A DNA stretch of 64,000 bases from Arthrobacter pascens (lineage in GTDB: Bacteria > Actinomycetota > Actinomycetes > Actinomycetales > Micrococcaceae). The position numbers and the translations under genes were made by a program. This document shows, in pieces, positions 16,530 through 25,267 of this stretch. Each line of letters opens with the position of its first letter. Position 1 is the stretch's first letter. Location: NCBI RefSeq assembly GCF_030815585.1, contig NZ_JAUSWY010000001.1, positions 4,588,001 to 4,652,000 of the forward strand, written 5' to 3'. The notes beneath the pieces are model-generated. The model was not told the DNA's origin. It saw only the letters and a list, made by a program, of their open reading frames with translations, and searched no databases.

Positions 16530-17579
16530 ATGAACACGATTTCGATCGTTGGTGGCGGCATCGCCGGGCTGGCACTCGCGGCCCGGCTCGATCCGGAGCG
16601 TTTCGACGTCACCGTTTATGAGAAGCGGCCCGAACTGACCACCGTCGGCACGGTGCTGGCCATGTGGCCGCACGCTCAACGTGCCCTTGAGGCCGTGGGC
16701 ATCCTGGACGCGGTGAGGGGTTGCAGCCCGGTCATCGGCAGCGGAGCCATCCGCGACGCCGCAGGAGTTCCCTGGATTGAGGTCGACGGCGGCGAAATGG
16801 TCGGTGTCTCACGGATGGACCTGCTGCGCCTGCTGGACGCCGCCGTACCGGACACCGTCGGCCGCATAACGGGCCGCGTCCATGCGGTCCCGTCCGGCGC
16901 GGACCTGGTGGTGGGCGCCGACGGCGTGCACAGTGCGGTGCGTCGCGACATCTGGGGGGAAAAGTCCAGCGCCCGGCGCACTCCGTACATCGCAGTGCGC
17001 GGCATCATTCCGGTGCCTGTGCAGCCCGGGCACGTTGGCGAATACTGGGGGCGGGGAGATCTTTTCGGCATCGCCGCCGCCGCTTCCGGGACAAACTGGT
17101 ACGCCAGTTATCGGTCCGACCTTGGACCGGCAGGGATCGACGTCGCCACTGCCCTCCGTCAGACCAGGAGCCGCTACGCCGGCCATGGGCTTGCCATCCG
17201 CGACGTGCTCGCACACGCCACTCCGGAACTCTCGCTCGTTCAGCGGATCTGGACCACGCCTCCGGTCCGGAGCTACGTCCGGGGCCGTGTAGTCCTGATT
17301 GGCGACGCCGCGCACGCCATGACGCCGAACCTCGGCCGAGGCGCCTGCGAGGCTTTGGTGGATGCAGTCACCCTGGCTGATTTCCTCAACGCTGCCCCGC
17401 CGGACCAGGCGCTCGCTGCCTATGACCGGCGCCGACGGCTCCGGACGCAGTCCCTGAGCCTGGCATCGTCGGCGCTGATGCGTTTGGCGCTGGCAGAAGG
17501 TGCCCAGCCGCTGCGCGACCTGCTGCTCGGCTTAAAGGGAAGGCGTCAGCCGGGCGCCGCCGTCGGGAGCGTTCCTTAA
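16530..17579 (+). CDS. FAD-dependent monooxygenase (compact)
   Basis: A 349-residue class A flavin monooxygenase. The FAD motif SIVGGGIAGLALAARL is at residues 5-20, the DG motif LVVGADGVHSAVRR near 127-140, and the GD motif VLIGDAAHAMTPNLGRGACEALVDAV near 254. The segment between the ribose motif and the DG motif is short (VGRITGRVHAVPSGADLVV), lacking the usual strand pair, so the protein is smaller than typical members. There is no ribosome site and a -10-like box lies seven bases before the ATG, so the transcript may be leaderless. Divergent TetR regulator suggests induction by an aromatic or xenobiotic compound. Confidence 0.86.
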   Translation: MNTISIVGGGIAGLALAARLDPERFDVTVYEKRPELTTVGTVLAMWPHAQRALEAVGILDAVRGCSPVIGSGAIRDAAGVPWIEVDGGEMVGVSRMDLLRLLDAAVPDTVGRITGRVHAVPSGADLVVGADGVHSAVRRDIWGEKSSARRTPYIAVRGIIPVPVQPGHVGEYWGRGDLFGIAAAASGTNWYASYRSDLGPAGIDVATALRQTRSRYAGHGLAIRDVLAHATPELSLVQRIWTTPPVRSYVRGRVVLIGDAAHAMTPNLGRGACEALVDAVTLADFLNAAPPDQALAAYDRRRRLRTQSLSLASSALMRLALAEGAQPLRDLLLGLKGRRQPGAAVGSVP

Positions 17580-17586
17580 GGTTGTC

Positions 17587-19437
17587 TTAGGGGACGGGTG
17601 CCTGGACGGGTGCCCTGCTGTCCGGCACCTCGGCGATCCGGGTATCTGCGATGGGCAAGGGGGCAGGCGGAACCGTACCGCGCCGCTTCCCGGCAGTGCC
17701 GGAGCCGGCGCCGGCGCCGCGCTGGCCGGAGCGGCCGTACACGAGGTACATGGTCAGACCCGTGATGACCATGAGCAGCACCGTGTACACGAACGTGTTG
17801 GCCACGCCCTCAACCCCTTCGGCGCCATCGGTATTCGCCTTGATCACCAGCCCCAGCGGCTGGACCAGCGGATGCGCCAGGAAGATGGCGGTGTCATAGT
17901 CGTCCAGCAGGGTATTGAAGTTCAAGGCGGCAATGGCTGCGGCAGCAGGCAGCACCAGCGGCAGCAGGATGCGGCGAAAGACGTACAGTGTCTTGGCGCC
18001 CATGATGGCGGCCGCTTCCTCCATGGACGAATTGACCGACGCGAAGGACGCCTTGAGCATGCGGAGGGTGAACGGGATCTTGACCGTCACGAACGCGATC
18101 AGCAGGATGACCGTAGTTCCCGTCAGCACTGTCCCGCCCACCAGCGGATTCGGGTGGTCGTAGCTGATGATGAGCCCCAGGGCGAGCAGGGCGGAGGGAA
18201 GGATCCAAGGGATATGTAGCAGGTATTCGAAGACGGAGGCGACCCAGTTCTTGTATTTCTGCAGGAGCCTGGCCACAAACAGCAGCCCGCCCACCGCAAT
18301 TACGGTCGCGAGTGCACTGTAAACGACGCTGACGATAAAGGGCCGCAGGCCTGACTGCTGGGTGAGGACCCGCACATAGTTGTCCAGGGTCAGGCTGCCC
18401 GCGGAGATCTGGCCGGTTTGGATGGCCGCGCCGTCGGCGAACGAGTAGAGCACGATCAGCACCACCGGCAGCGTGTACAGCGCAAACAGCAGATACGCGA
18501 TGGTGTGCACGGCGGCATTGGCAACGGGGTTCACAATCCGCTGCTTCTGCAGGGCCGAGGAGACCTTGGACAGCGAGTAGTAGGTGCCGCGCTTCTCCAT
18601 CCGGGACATCACGGCCAGCATGAGGATGGTGGACAGGCCCAGGATGACGGCCAGCAGCGCGGCCAGGTCCCGGGAGGCGGCGCTGTTGGCAAACGTCAGG
18701 ATCATCGGCGTGATGGTCTGGAATTCCCGGCCGCCCAGGACCTGTGGCGCGCTCAGGGCCCCAAGCCCGGTCAGGAAGGACAGGATGGTGACGGCGAACA
18801 GTGTGGGTTTGAGCATGGGCAGGACGATCCTGCGCAGGATGGTCCACGTGGACGCGCCCAGGTTCCTGGCGGCCTCGATGGTCAGGTAATCAACGCCCTT
18901 GAGCGCGTTGCCCACGAACAGCATGTGGTTGGTGGTGGTGGCGAACGTCATGACCACCAGCACGGCGAAGAAGCCGGAGAACCATGCCGGATCCATGTCG
19001 GGGAACACCGTGAGCAGCAGGGACGTGACAATTCCCTTGTCCCCGTAGATGAACTTGTATCCGGCGGCCAGCACAATGCCGCCGTAGATGAAGGTGGAGG
19101 CATAGCCCAGGAACAGGATCCGGGAGCCGCGGATCTTAAAGTAATGCGTGACCAGCACAATAAAGATGCCCACGACATTCACCGTGATGGACAGGGCAAG
19201 TGCCAGCAGGAAGCTGTTGCCCAAGGACTTCATGGCCCGCTGCGAGGAGAACAGCTTCTCGGCCGCCCGCCCGGAGAAGCTCCCGTCCGGAAAGAATGTG
19301 GAAATCAGGACGTTGAGATTCGGCCACACGAGGAAGGCTGCGATGAACCAGGTGAGCACCGCACCCACCATCAGGACGAAGGGGGAGCGGAGCATGCTCC
19401 TGACGGAGCTGCCGTTGCCAGCCGAACCTCCCCTCAT
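17587..19437 (-). CDS. ABC importer permease, two permease domains fused
   Basis: A 616-residue membrane protein with about 12 transmembrane helices and two copies of the binding-protein-dependent permease domain. EAA-type loops are seen in both halves: IEAARNLGASTWTILRRIVLP and MEEAAAIMGAKTLYVFRRI. The fused double permease is typical of FbpB/AfuB iron and phosphonate or polyamine importers. It is the last gene of an operon read from 21633 downwards, and overlaps the ATPase by four bases. A low-complexity Gly/Ala/Pro tail ends the protein. Confidence 0.9.
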   Translation of the reverse strand: MRGGSAGNGSSVRSMLRSPFVLMVGAVLTWFIAAFLVWPNLNVLISTFFPDGSFSGRAAEKLFSSQRAMKSLGNSFLLALALSITVNVVGIFIVLVTHYFKIRGSRILFLGYASTFIYGGIVLAAGYKFIYGDKGIVTSLLLTVFPDMDPAWFSGFFAVLVVMTFATTTNHMLFVGNALKGVDYLTIEAARNLGASTWTILRRIVLPMLKPTLFAVTILSFLTGLGALSAPQVLGGREFQTITPMILTFANSAASRDLAALLAVILGLSTILMLAVMSRMEKRGTYYSLSKVSSALQKQRIVNPVANAAVHTIAYLLFALYTLPVVLIVLYSFADGAAIQTGQISAGSLTLDNYVRVLTQQSGLRPFIVSVVYSALATVIAVGGLLFVARLLQKYKNWVASVFEYLLHIPWILPSALLALGLIISYDHPNPLVGGTVLTGTTVILLIAFVTVKIPFTLRMLKASFASVNSSMEEAAAIMGAKTLYVFRRILLPLVLPAAAAIAALNFNTLLDDYDTAIFLAHPLVQPLGLVIKANTDGAEGVEGVANTFVYTVLLMVITGLTMYLVYGRSGQRGAGAGSGTAGKRRGTVPPAPLPIADTRIAEVPDSRAPVQAPVP

Positions 19438-20501
19438 GGCAGGGCCACTGCCTGGTCCCTTGTGGCCACTGCCTTGCCGGTATCCGGGTGGTATTGCAGC
19501 ACATGGCCGGGCTGGACATACACAGTGGTTTCGGTGCCGGGCTCGGGGTGGACACCGCCGTCTTCCTTGACCAGCAGCCGGATGTCCGCCCCGTGGCTCC
19601 GCACCACGTAGCGGCTGTGAAGTCCGTGATAGGTGCGTGACACTACAGTTCCGGAGAGTCCGACGGCGGCGCCTCCATTCGCCGGCGGCGTCAGTGACGC
19701 CTTTTCCACCCGGAGGTAGGAGTTTGCGGCGGGGCTGAGACCGGCTCCGGAGAGCCGGTTCAGTTCCGCAACGAATTCTGCCGTCAGCGGGGAGCTGTCA
19801 CCGATGAAGTTGCAGACAAACTCGGTGGCTGCCTGGTCATAGATTGCCTGCGGCGTTCCCACCTGCTCAACCACGCCCTTGTTGAAAACGGCCACTCGGT
19901 CGCTCATGGCCAGCGCCTCATCCTGGTCGTGGGTGACGTACACGGTGGTGATGCCGAACTCGCTCTGCAGGTCCTTGAGCTGCTGCCGTAACTGGTGCCG
20001 CAGCTTGGCGTCCAGGTTGGACAGCGGTTCGTCCAGAAGCAGGATCTTGGGCCGCAGCACCAGGGCGCGGGCCACGGCCACGCGTTGCTGCTGGCCTCCC
20101 GAAAGCTCGGCCACGTTCTTCTGCAGCTGCTCATCGCTAAGCTCCACCCGGCGCGCAATGTCGCGCACCAGGCTGTCGCTGTCTGCGGATTTTTCCTTCC
20201 GAACCCGGAGCCCGAAGGCGATGTTCTCCCAGACGCTCATGCTGGGGAACAGGGCATAGTTCTGAAACACCATGCCCACCTGCCGTTTGTCGCTGGGAAG
20301 CCGCGTCACGTTTTTCCCGTCCACATGGACGGTCCCCTTGGCGGGTTCGATGAACCCGGCTAAGGTGCGTAACGCCGTCGTTTTTCCGCAACCGGACGGA
20401 CCCAGCAGGGTGAAAAACTCCCCGGGATTGACGTGGAGGTCCAGGTTGGGAATGGCGATGAAATCGCCGAAGGAAACTTCGATGTTGTCCAAGCGGATCA
20501 T
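19434..20501 (-). CDS. ABC importer ATP-binding protein
   Basis: A 355-residue ATPase. Walker A is GPSGCGKTT (about 34-42), the signature is LSGGQQQRVAVARAL, Walker B is ILLLDEPLSNLDAK, and the switch His is in YVTHDQDEALA. A C-terminal TOBE-like domain follows from about residue 240. The layout matches the FbpC/PotA/CysA group. It sits between the binding protein gene and the fused permease gene on the same strand. Confidence 0.93.
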   Translation of the reverse strand: MIRLDNIEVSFGDFIAIPNLDLHVNPGEFFTLLGPSGCGKTTALRTLAGFIEPAKGTVHVDGKNVTRLPSDKRQVGMVFQNYALFPSMSVWENIAFGLRVRKEKSADSDSLVRDIARRVELSDEQLQKNVAELSGGQQQRVAVARALVLRPKILLLDEPLSNLDAKLRHQLRQQLKDLQSEFGITTVYVTHDQDEALAMSDRVAVFNKGVVEQVGTPQAIYDQAATEFVCNFIGDSSPLTAEFVAELNRLSGAGLSPAANSYLRVEKASLTPPANGGAAVGLSGTVVSRTYHGLHSRYVVRSHGADIRLLVKEDGGVHPEPGTETTVYVQPGHVLQYHPDTGKAVATRDQAVALP

Positions 20502-20547
20502 GGGAAAACCTGTCTGGGTGGGGCTGCCGGGAGCGGAAGGGGGACGG

Positions 20548-21633
20548 CTACGTCATGTATTCGAGCTCGATCTTCTCAACCCAGGCGCCCATGTTTTCCT
20601 GCACGAAGTCCCAGTCGATGTCCTGCTGCTTGACGCCGGCGAAGAAGTCCACCACCTCCGGGTTGGCCTGCGCGGCCGCGCCCTTGTTCACGGGCATCGA
20701 GTTGAACTGTTTGGCCCACGCGCCCTGCACGTCTGCGCTGCCGAACCAATCGATGAACTTCTGCGCCTCTTCTTTCTTGTCGGTTCCCTTGACCAGCGCA
20801 ACCTGCTCGACGGCGAGCGGAACCCCTACGGACGGCGCCACAGTCTCAACGTTGACCTTGAAGGACTTCTCACGTTCGGCGATGATCGAGGAAGGCATCT
20901 GCCCCATGTCCACTTCGCCGGAGGCAATCCGGGCAAAAAGGTCGGTCTTGGCCACGGCTGGGCTGCCGTTCTGGAAGTACTGCTCCACCTGCTTCCAACC
21001 TTCATCGGAGATGCCCAGATCGCCGGAATCATCCTTGTAGCGCGTGAGCAGGCTGGCGAAGACCAGCTGGGCGGTGGCGGTGCCGAGCCCGGTCACACGC
21101 TCATAGCGGGCCTTAAACTCGTCTTTCGTCCACAGGTCCGTCCAGTCCTTGGGCGCGGCGTCCGCAGCGATCTTGTCCGAGTTGTAGCCCAGGAGGATGG
21201 CCTGCTTCACCAGCGGCCAATAGGCCTTATCACCCCCGGGGTCGCCGACGGCGGTATCCACCTCGCCCGCCCAGGCCGGTTCGTAGGGCTCAATCGCGCC
21301 CTCTGCCTTGATCTGCGCGAAGTACATGTTGTTAAGCCCGAAGGCGACGTCCGCAATGGGGTTGTTCTTTTCGGCAATCAGCTTGTTCGTGGCATCCGCG
21401 CCGCCGGCCCCCACCACTTCAACTTTGAAGCCGGCCTCGGCAGCCTTTGCGGTCAGCCAGTCACCCCGGCCCTCGCCATTGGAATTTGTGTAGATGACCA
21501 GCGTCTCGCCGGATCCGCCGGCCGGAGCGGCGGAGGGATCACCGGACGCTGCGGGAGTGGCCGCACCCCCTCCGCAGCCGGCAAGCAGGGTGACGGTGAC
21601 GGCCGCGGCAACGAAAGTCTGCAATTTACGCAC
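20548..21633 (-). CDS. ABC importer substrate-binding lipoprotein
   Basis: A 361-residue extracellular binding protein. The signal peptide ends in the lipobox LLAGC (Cys20), followed by a Gly/Ala/Ser linker. The mature part starts TLVIYTNSNGEG, typical of family 1 iron(III)/phosphonate/polyamine-type binding proteins. The start is GTG at 21633. It is first in the operon with the ATPase and fused permease. Substrate cannot be assigned; ferric iron or 2-aminoethylphosphonate are the main family options. Confidence 0.88.
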   Translation of the reverse strand: MRKLQTFVAAAVTVTLLAGCGGGAATPAASGDPSAAPAGGSGETLVIYTNSNGEGRGDWLTAKAAEAGFKVEVVGAGGADATNKLIAEKNNPIADVAFGLNNMYFAQIKAEGAIEPYEPAWAGEVDTAVGDPGGDKAYWPLVKQAILLGYNSDKIAADAAPKDWTDLWTKDEFKARYERVTGLGTATAQLVFASLLTRYKDDSGDLGISDEGWKQVEQYFQNGSPAVAKTDLFARIASGEVDMGQMPSSIIAEREKSFKVNVETVAPSVGVPLAVEQVALVKGTDKKEEAQKFIDWFGSADVQGAWAKQFNSMPVNKGAAAQANPEVVDFFAGVKQQDIDWDFVQENMGAWVEKIELEYMT

Positions 21634-21716
21634 GATCAGGACTCATTTCTGGACTGGAATCGGAGCATTGTCCGGCAAGCCTATAGCGGCAATTGCCAGT
21701 TGTGGACGTTTATAGC

Positions 21717-21729
21717 TATCGATTCGATA
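21717..21729 (-). promoter_or_regulatory. Palindrome upstream of ABC importer operon
   Basis: TATCGA-T-TCGATA is a perfect 13-bp palindrome in an AT-richer part of the gap before the binding protein gene. A second palindrome, GGCAATTGCC, lies at 21688-21697. Either may be an operator; no regulator gene is adjacent. No gene is seen in the 273 bases from 21634 to 21906. Confidence 0.5.
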
Positions 21730-21906
21730 AACGACCAAGGCATTCGAGTCTGGTCCAGGGATGGGAACAATCAGGGCACCGGGAATTAACGGCCGGTGAA
21801 CGTTGCGAGTGGTGCAGGGACGGCCGGGGCCCGCAAAAACGGTGCTGGCCCCGGCCGCCTAAGCGGGGACGGGCCGCTCATGGTGTGAAAGGGCCAGCGG
21901 GTCAGC

Positions 21907-22410
21907 CTAGGCCATGGCAGTGTGCGCGGCGCTGTGCGAGTCGATGGTTTTGGCGTAGCAGTATGAATGTTCCACACCGACGTAGGGGCCAAAGTTGGGC
22001 ACGGATTCGAAGCCCGAGTTTTCGTAGAAGTTCCGGCCGTCCGGCTGCGCCGATCCGGCCTCGGCGGTGATCCGCGTGATTCCCTGCTTGAAGGCCTCGG
22101 CCTCGAGGGAAGCCAGGATAGAGCTCGCCACGCCGGAACCGCGGGTATAGGGGAGCACGTAGAGCCGCTTGATCTCTGCAGTGGTGGAATCCAGCACCCT
22201 GAGGCCGCCGCAGCCCACGGGCTGCCCGGACCCCTTGTCGTATGCCACCAGGAACACGGCACAGTCGGCGCCCGACGGCGGGGTCCCCGGTTCGTGGTCA
22301 GGGGTGCCAAAGCGGGCGTCGAGTTCCGCCTGCTGTGCCCTGCGGAGATCGGCGCCCACGGGGTTGGCCCAGGTGACCTGCCTGATGTTGAGACGGGGAT
22401 TGGTCTGCAT
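21907..22410 (-). CDS. GNAT-family N-acetyltransferase
   Basis: A 167-residue single-domain GNAT protein. The acetyl-CoA motif A region reads LYVLPYTRGSGVASSILASLEAEA, and motif B is seen in FYENSGFESV. A ribosome site GAGGCAG precedes the ATG. Substrate unknown. Stands between the ABC importer and the histidine phosphatase on the minus strand. Confidence 0.88.
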   Translation of the reverse strand: MQTNPRLNIRQVTWANPVGADLRRAQQAELDARFGTPDHEPGTPPSGADCAVFLVAYDKGSGQPVGCGGLRVLDSTTAEIKRLYVLPYTRGSGVASSILASLEAEAFKQGITRITAEAGSAQPDGRNFYENSGFESVPNFGPYVGVEHSYCYAKTIDSHSAAHTAMA

Positions 22411-22533
22411 GACTGCCTCGATTCGCCGGAGGGTTATGCCTGATAAGCCTATGAGGCGAGCATTACCGCGGTGTTTCCTCCGCGTAAGCGCGCAGAGAAC
22501 ACTCTGGGAATGCGCGGTTCGATTCCCTCCGGA

Positions 22534-23205
22534 CTACTTCGCCTCGCCCATGGGATCCTCTGCTGTGGGGTCGGCCAGGGCCAGCCCGCCCACCGGGCTG
22601 CCGTCCCAATGGATGAGCTTCCAGCCGGCGTCGGGATCACCTTCCAGCGCCACAATGCCGGTGTTGGACAACACGTGCCGGGCAGCGAACTCGTGGTCGG
22701 TATCGGCTGCCCTGCGGCCGGCCCAGGTGCGGATCGCGGCGCCGTGGCTGACGGCGGCCACAGCGACGGTGTCCCCCTCACGACCGGCGCGTTCGGCAAT
22801 TTGGGTGATGGCGGCGTCGTACCGCTCGAAAAACTCGTGGCCGTCCGGACCGGCGGGCATTCGGCGGTCCAGGTCTCCGGCAGCCCACGCAAACACCGTC
22901 CCCATGTAGCGCCGGTGTGCCTCGTGGTCGGTCAGTTTCTCCAGGGCCCCTGCTTCGATTTCGTGCAGGCCGTCCAGCACCTCAACCTCCAGCCCGTGCA
23001 GCCGGGCCAGGGGCGCGGCCGTGACCTGCGTGCGGAGGAGGGTAGAGGCGTACAGTGCGCCGATCGGCTCGTTTGCCAGCGACCGTGCCATAGCCTCGGC
23101 CTGCCGCTCACCCAGTTCGGTGAGTCCGGGCCCCGGGTGGGCCGTGTCCAGCTGGCCAAGTACATTTCCGGGGGTCTGTCCGTGGCGGATGAGCAGCAGC
23201 TTCAT
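22534..23205 (-). CDS. Histidine phosphatase-family protein
   Basis: A 223-residue phosphoglycerate-mutase-like enzyme. The catalytic RHG motif is at residues 7-9 (LLIRHGQTPGN), the second phosphate-pocket region is LYASTLLRTQVTAAPLA, and the second His is in VAAVSHGAAIRTW. All four conserved pocket elements seem present, so it should be an active phosphatase or mutase. Substrate unknown. It is followed upstream on the same strand by purB with about a 108-base gap. Confidence 0.9.
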   Translation of the reverse strand: MKLLLIRHGQTPGNVLGQLDTAHPGPGLTELGERQAEAMARSLANEPIGALYASTLLRTQVTAAPLARLHGLEVEVLDGLHEIEAGALEKLTDHEAHRRYMGTVFAWAAGDLDRRMPAGPDGHEFFERYDAAITQIAERAGREGDTVAVAAVSHGAAIRTWAGRRAADTDHEFAARHVLSNTGIVALEGDPDAGWKLIHWDGSPVGGLALADPTAEDPMGEAK

Positions 23206-23313
23206 CCTCCCAGTTTCCCACCTCGGGGCAAGCGTGCGGCGCCGGGCCCCCGTAAGCCCGCCGCCGTCGTGCGTGTTTGCTGTGCAGGGCCTCAGGGGCG
23301 CGTGCTGCCCGTC

Positions 23314-24756
23314 CTACTTCAGGTGGTCCACCAGCTGGTCCGCGATGCCCGTGTATTTGCCGGGCGTCAGCGCGAGCAGCCGGGCTTCAGCCTCCGGGGA
23401 GAGGCCCAGGCTCTGGACGAATTCCTGCATGCGGGCGGCGTCGACGCGCTGCCCGCGGGTAAGGTCCTTGAGCCGCTCGTATGGGTTTTCCATGCCTTCG
23501 ACGCCGGCAATCGCCTCCGCGCGCATGACCATCTGGATTGCCTCGCCCAGGACTTCCCAGTTGGTGTCCAGGTCTCCTGCCAGTACGTCCTCGGCGACAT
23601 CCAGGCGGTCCAGGCCCTTGGCCACGTTGGAAATTGCCAGCAGGGAGTGGCCAAATGCCACGCCGATGTTGCGCTGGCTGGAGGAGTCTGTGAGGTCGCG
23701 CTGCCAGCGTGAGGTGACCAGTGTGGAACCCAGCACGTCCAGGAGGCCGGAGGAGATCTCCAGGTTTGCCTCGGCGTTTTCAAAGCGGATCGGGTTGACC
23801 TTGTGCGGCATCGTGGAGGATCCGGTGGCGCCGGCAACCGGGACCTGTGCGAAGTAGCCGATGGAGATGTAGCTCCAGATGTCGGTGCAGACGTTGTGCA
23901 GGATCCGGTTGAAACGCGCGACGTCGGCGTACAGCTCCGCCTGCCAGTCGTGGCTTTCGATCTGCGTGGTCAGCGGGTTCCAGGTCAGGCCCAGGCCCTC
24001 GACGAAGGACTTGGCCACGTGCTGCCAGTCGGCTCCCGGGACGGAGGCCACATGGGCGGCGTAGGTGCCGGTGGCGCCGTTGATCTTGCCGAGGTACTCG
24101 GTCCTGGCGATCCGGTCCAGCTGGCGGGTCAGGCGGTGCGCGATGACAGCCAGTTCCTTGCCCAGGGTAGTAGGGGTGGCAGGCTGGCCGTGGGTGCGCG
24201 ACAGCATGGGAACGGCTCTATTGTCCTCGGCCATCTTGCTGATCTGGGCAACCAAGGCACGGGCGGCCGGCAGCCACACGTCCTCCACAGCGCCCTTCAC
24301 GCCCAGCGCGTAGGAAAGGTTATTGATGTCCTCTGACGTGCAGCCGAAGTGCACCAAAGCCGTCAGGTTTTCAATGCCGATGCCGGGCAGGCGCCGCCCG
24401 ATGTAGTACTCCACAGCCTTCACATCGTGCACTGTGACGGCCTCGATTTCGGCCAGCTCGGTCACGGAAGCGGCGTCGAATTCGGTGACGATCCTGCGGA
24501 GCTCGTCCTGCTGGTCGTTGGTCAGCGGGCCAGCTCCGGGAAGGACGTTATGGCTGGTCAGGTGGATGAGCCACTCCACCTCGACGGCCACGCGGTCACG
24601 GTTGAGGGCGGCCTCGGACAGGTAGTCAACGAGGGGTGCGACGGCGGACTGGTAGCGGCCGTCCAGCGGGCCGAGCGCGATCTGTTCCGGTGACGCTGCA
24701 AGAGCAAGGCGTCCGGAGGGCGTACGGATATCGGCTGTGGCAGCGGTTTCAGGCAT
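23314..24756 (-). CDS. purB: Adenylosuccinate lyase
   Basis: A 480-residue fumarase/aspartase-superfamily enzyme that catalyses two fumarate-releasing steps in purine synthesis (SAICAR to AICAR and adenylosuccinate to AMP). The signature GSSTMPHKVNPIRFENAE is clear, as is the general-acid region LSRTHGQPATPTTLGKEL and the N-terminal ALGPLDGRYQSAVAPL. The sequence resembles the longer, E. coli-type branch of PurB. The ATG has a weak ribosome site. Confidence 0.95.
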   Translation of the reverse strand: MPETAATADIRTPSGRLALAASPEQIALGPLDGRYQSAVAPLVDYLSEAALNRDRVAVEVEWLIHLTSHNVLPGAGPLTNDQQDELRRIVTEFDAASVTELAEIEAVTVHDVKAVEYYIGRRLPGIGIENLTALVHFGCTSEDINNLSYALGVKGAVEDVWLPAARALVAQISKMAEDNRAVPMLSRTHGQPATPTTLGKELAVIAHRLTRQLDRIARTEYLGKINGATGTYAAHVASVPGADWQHVAKSFVEGLGLTWNPLTTQIESHDWQAELYADVARFNRILHNVCTDIWSYISIGYFAQVPVAGATGSSTMPHKVNPIRFENAEANLEISSGLLDVLGSTLVTSRWQRDLTDSSSQRNIGVAFGHSLLAISNVAKGLDRLDVAEDVLAGDLDTNWEVLGEAIQMVMRAEAIAGVEGMENPYERLKDLTRGQRVDAARMQEFVQSLGLSPEAEARLLALTPGKYTGIADQLVDHLK

Positions 24757-24967
24757 GTGCTGATTCTTTCACGAACTCCGGCCGCGCCTTAAGCTGGCGG
24801 TTTCGTGTGACTTGTCCTCCCCAGATGCCCCGTTTCCCGATGTATGGCCTTCGTCCGGGTCCTGTCCACATAGACAACGGCGGTACTTCCGTCCGCCGGG
24901 CAGGCTTCCGTAGCGTCGGGGCTAAACAGGATGGCATTCGGGGAGCATCCGGGAGCAGGAGCAGGGG

Positions 24968-25267
24968 ATGAGCAGCGATCCAACGGCAGCAGACATGAAT
25001 ACATGCATGTCGCGCAGCTACGAGGTCCAGCAGCTGGCCGTCAGAGTGGCCAGCTGCGCCGGCCGCGCAGAGAAGGTTCTGGCCGGTTTCTGGGAGATTC
25101 AGCTGCTCGACTGGCAGTCACCTGCCGGACGCGCCTACCGGGATTCGGTGGCGCTACAGGCAGCATCGCTGGGGCGGGCACGGGAAAGGCTGGAGGGTGC
25201 CACCGCGGCCGTGACCCGCCACGCTCACGCTGTTTCGACGTCCGGAACGCCGGCTGGCAGCTACTGA
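24968..25267 (+). CDS. Small WXG100-like helical protein
   Basis: A 99-residue protein, predicted to be an alpha-helical hairpin: helix one about 15-45, a turn with LLDWQSPAGRAYR (Trp-x4-Gly) near 46-58, then helix two to about 85. Length, the turn with a tryptophan, and lack of a signal peptide resemble WXG100/ESAT-6-type proteins. It is preceded by a strong purine-rich ribosome site. Its stop overlaps the next start (TGATG), so it is coupled to the hydrolase gene. A role as secretion partner or chaperone of the hydrolase is inferred, not shown. Confidence 0.7.
   Translation: MSSDPTAADMNTCMSRSYEVQQLAVRVASCAGRAEKVLAGFWEIQLLDWQSPAGRAYRDSVALQAASLGRARERLEGATAAVTRHAHAVSTSGTPAGSY

Noticed and set aside
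18418..19611. A 397-codon plus-strand frame over the fused permease
   Set aside because: Very low-complexity translation rich in Gly, Gln, His and Asp; the minus strand has two full permease domains.
20272..21789. A 505-codon plus-strand frame over the solute-binding protein
   Set aside because: The minus strand encodes a lipoprotein with signal peptide and family blocks; the plus frame has no recognisable domain.
22500..22550. A GGTTCGATTCC stretch resembling a tRNA T-loop
   Set aside because: The T-stem has only two pairs, no matching acceptor stem or anticodon arm lies upstream, and the stretch abuts the 3' end of the histidine phosphatase gene.
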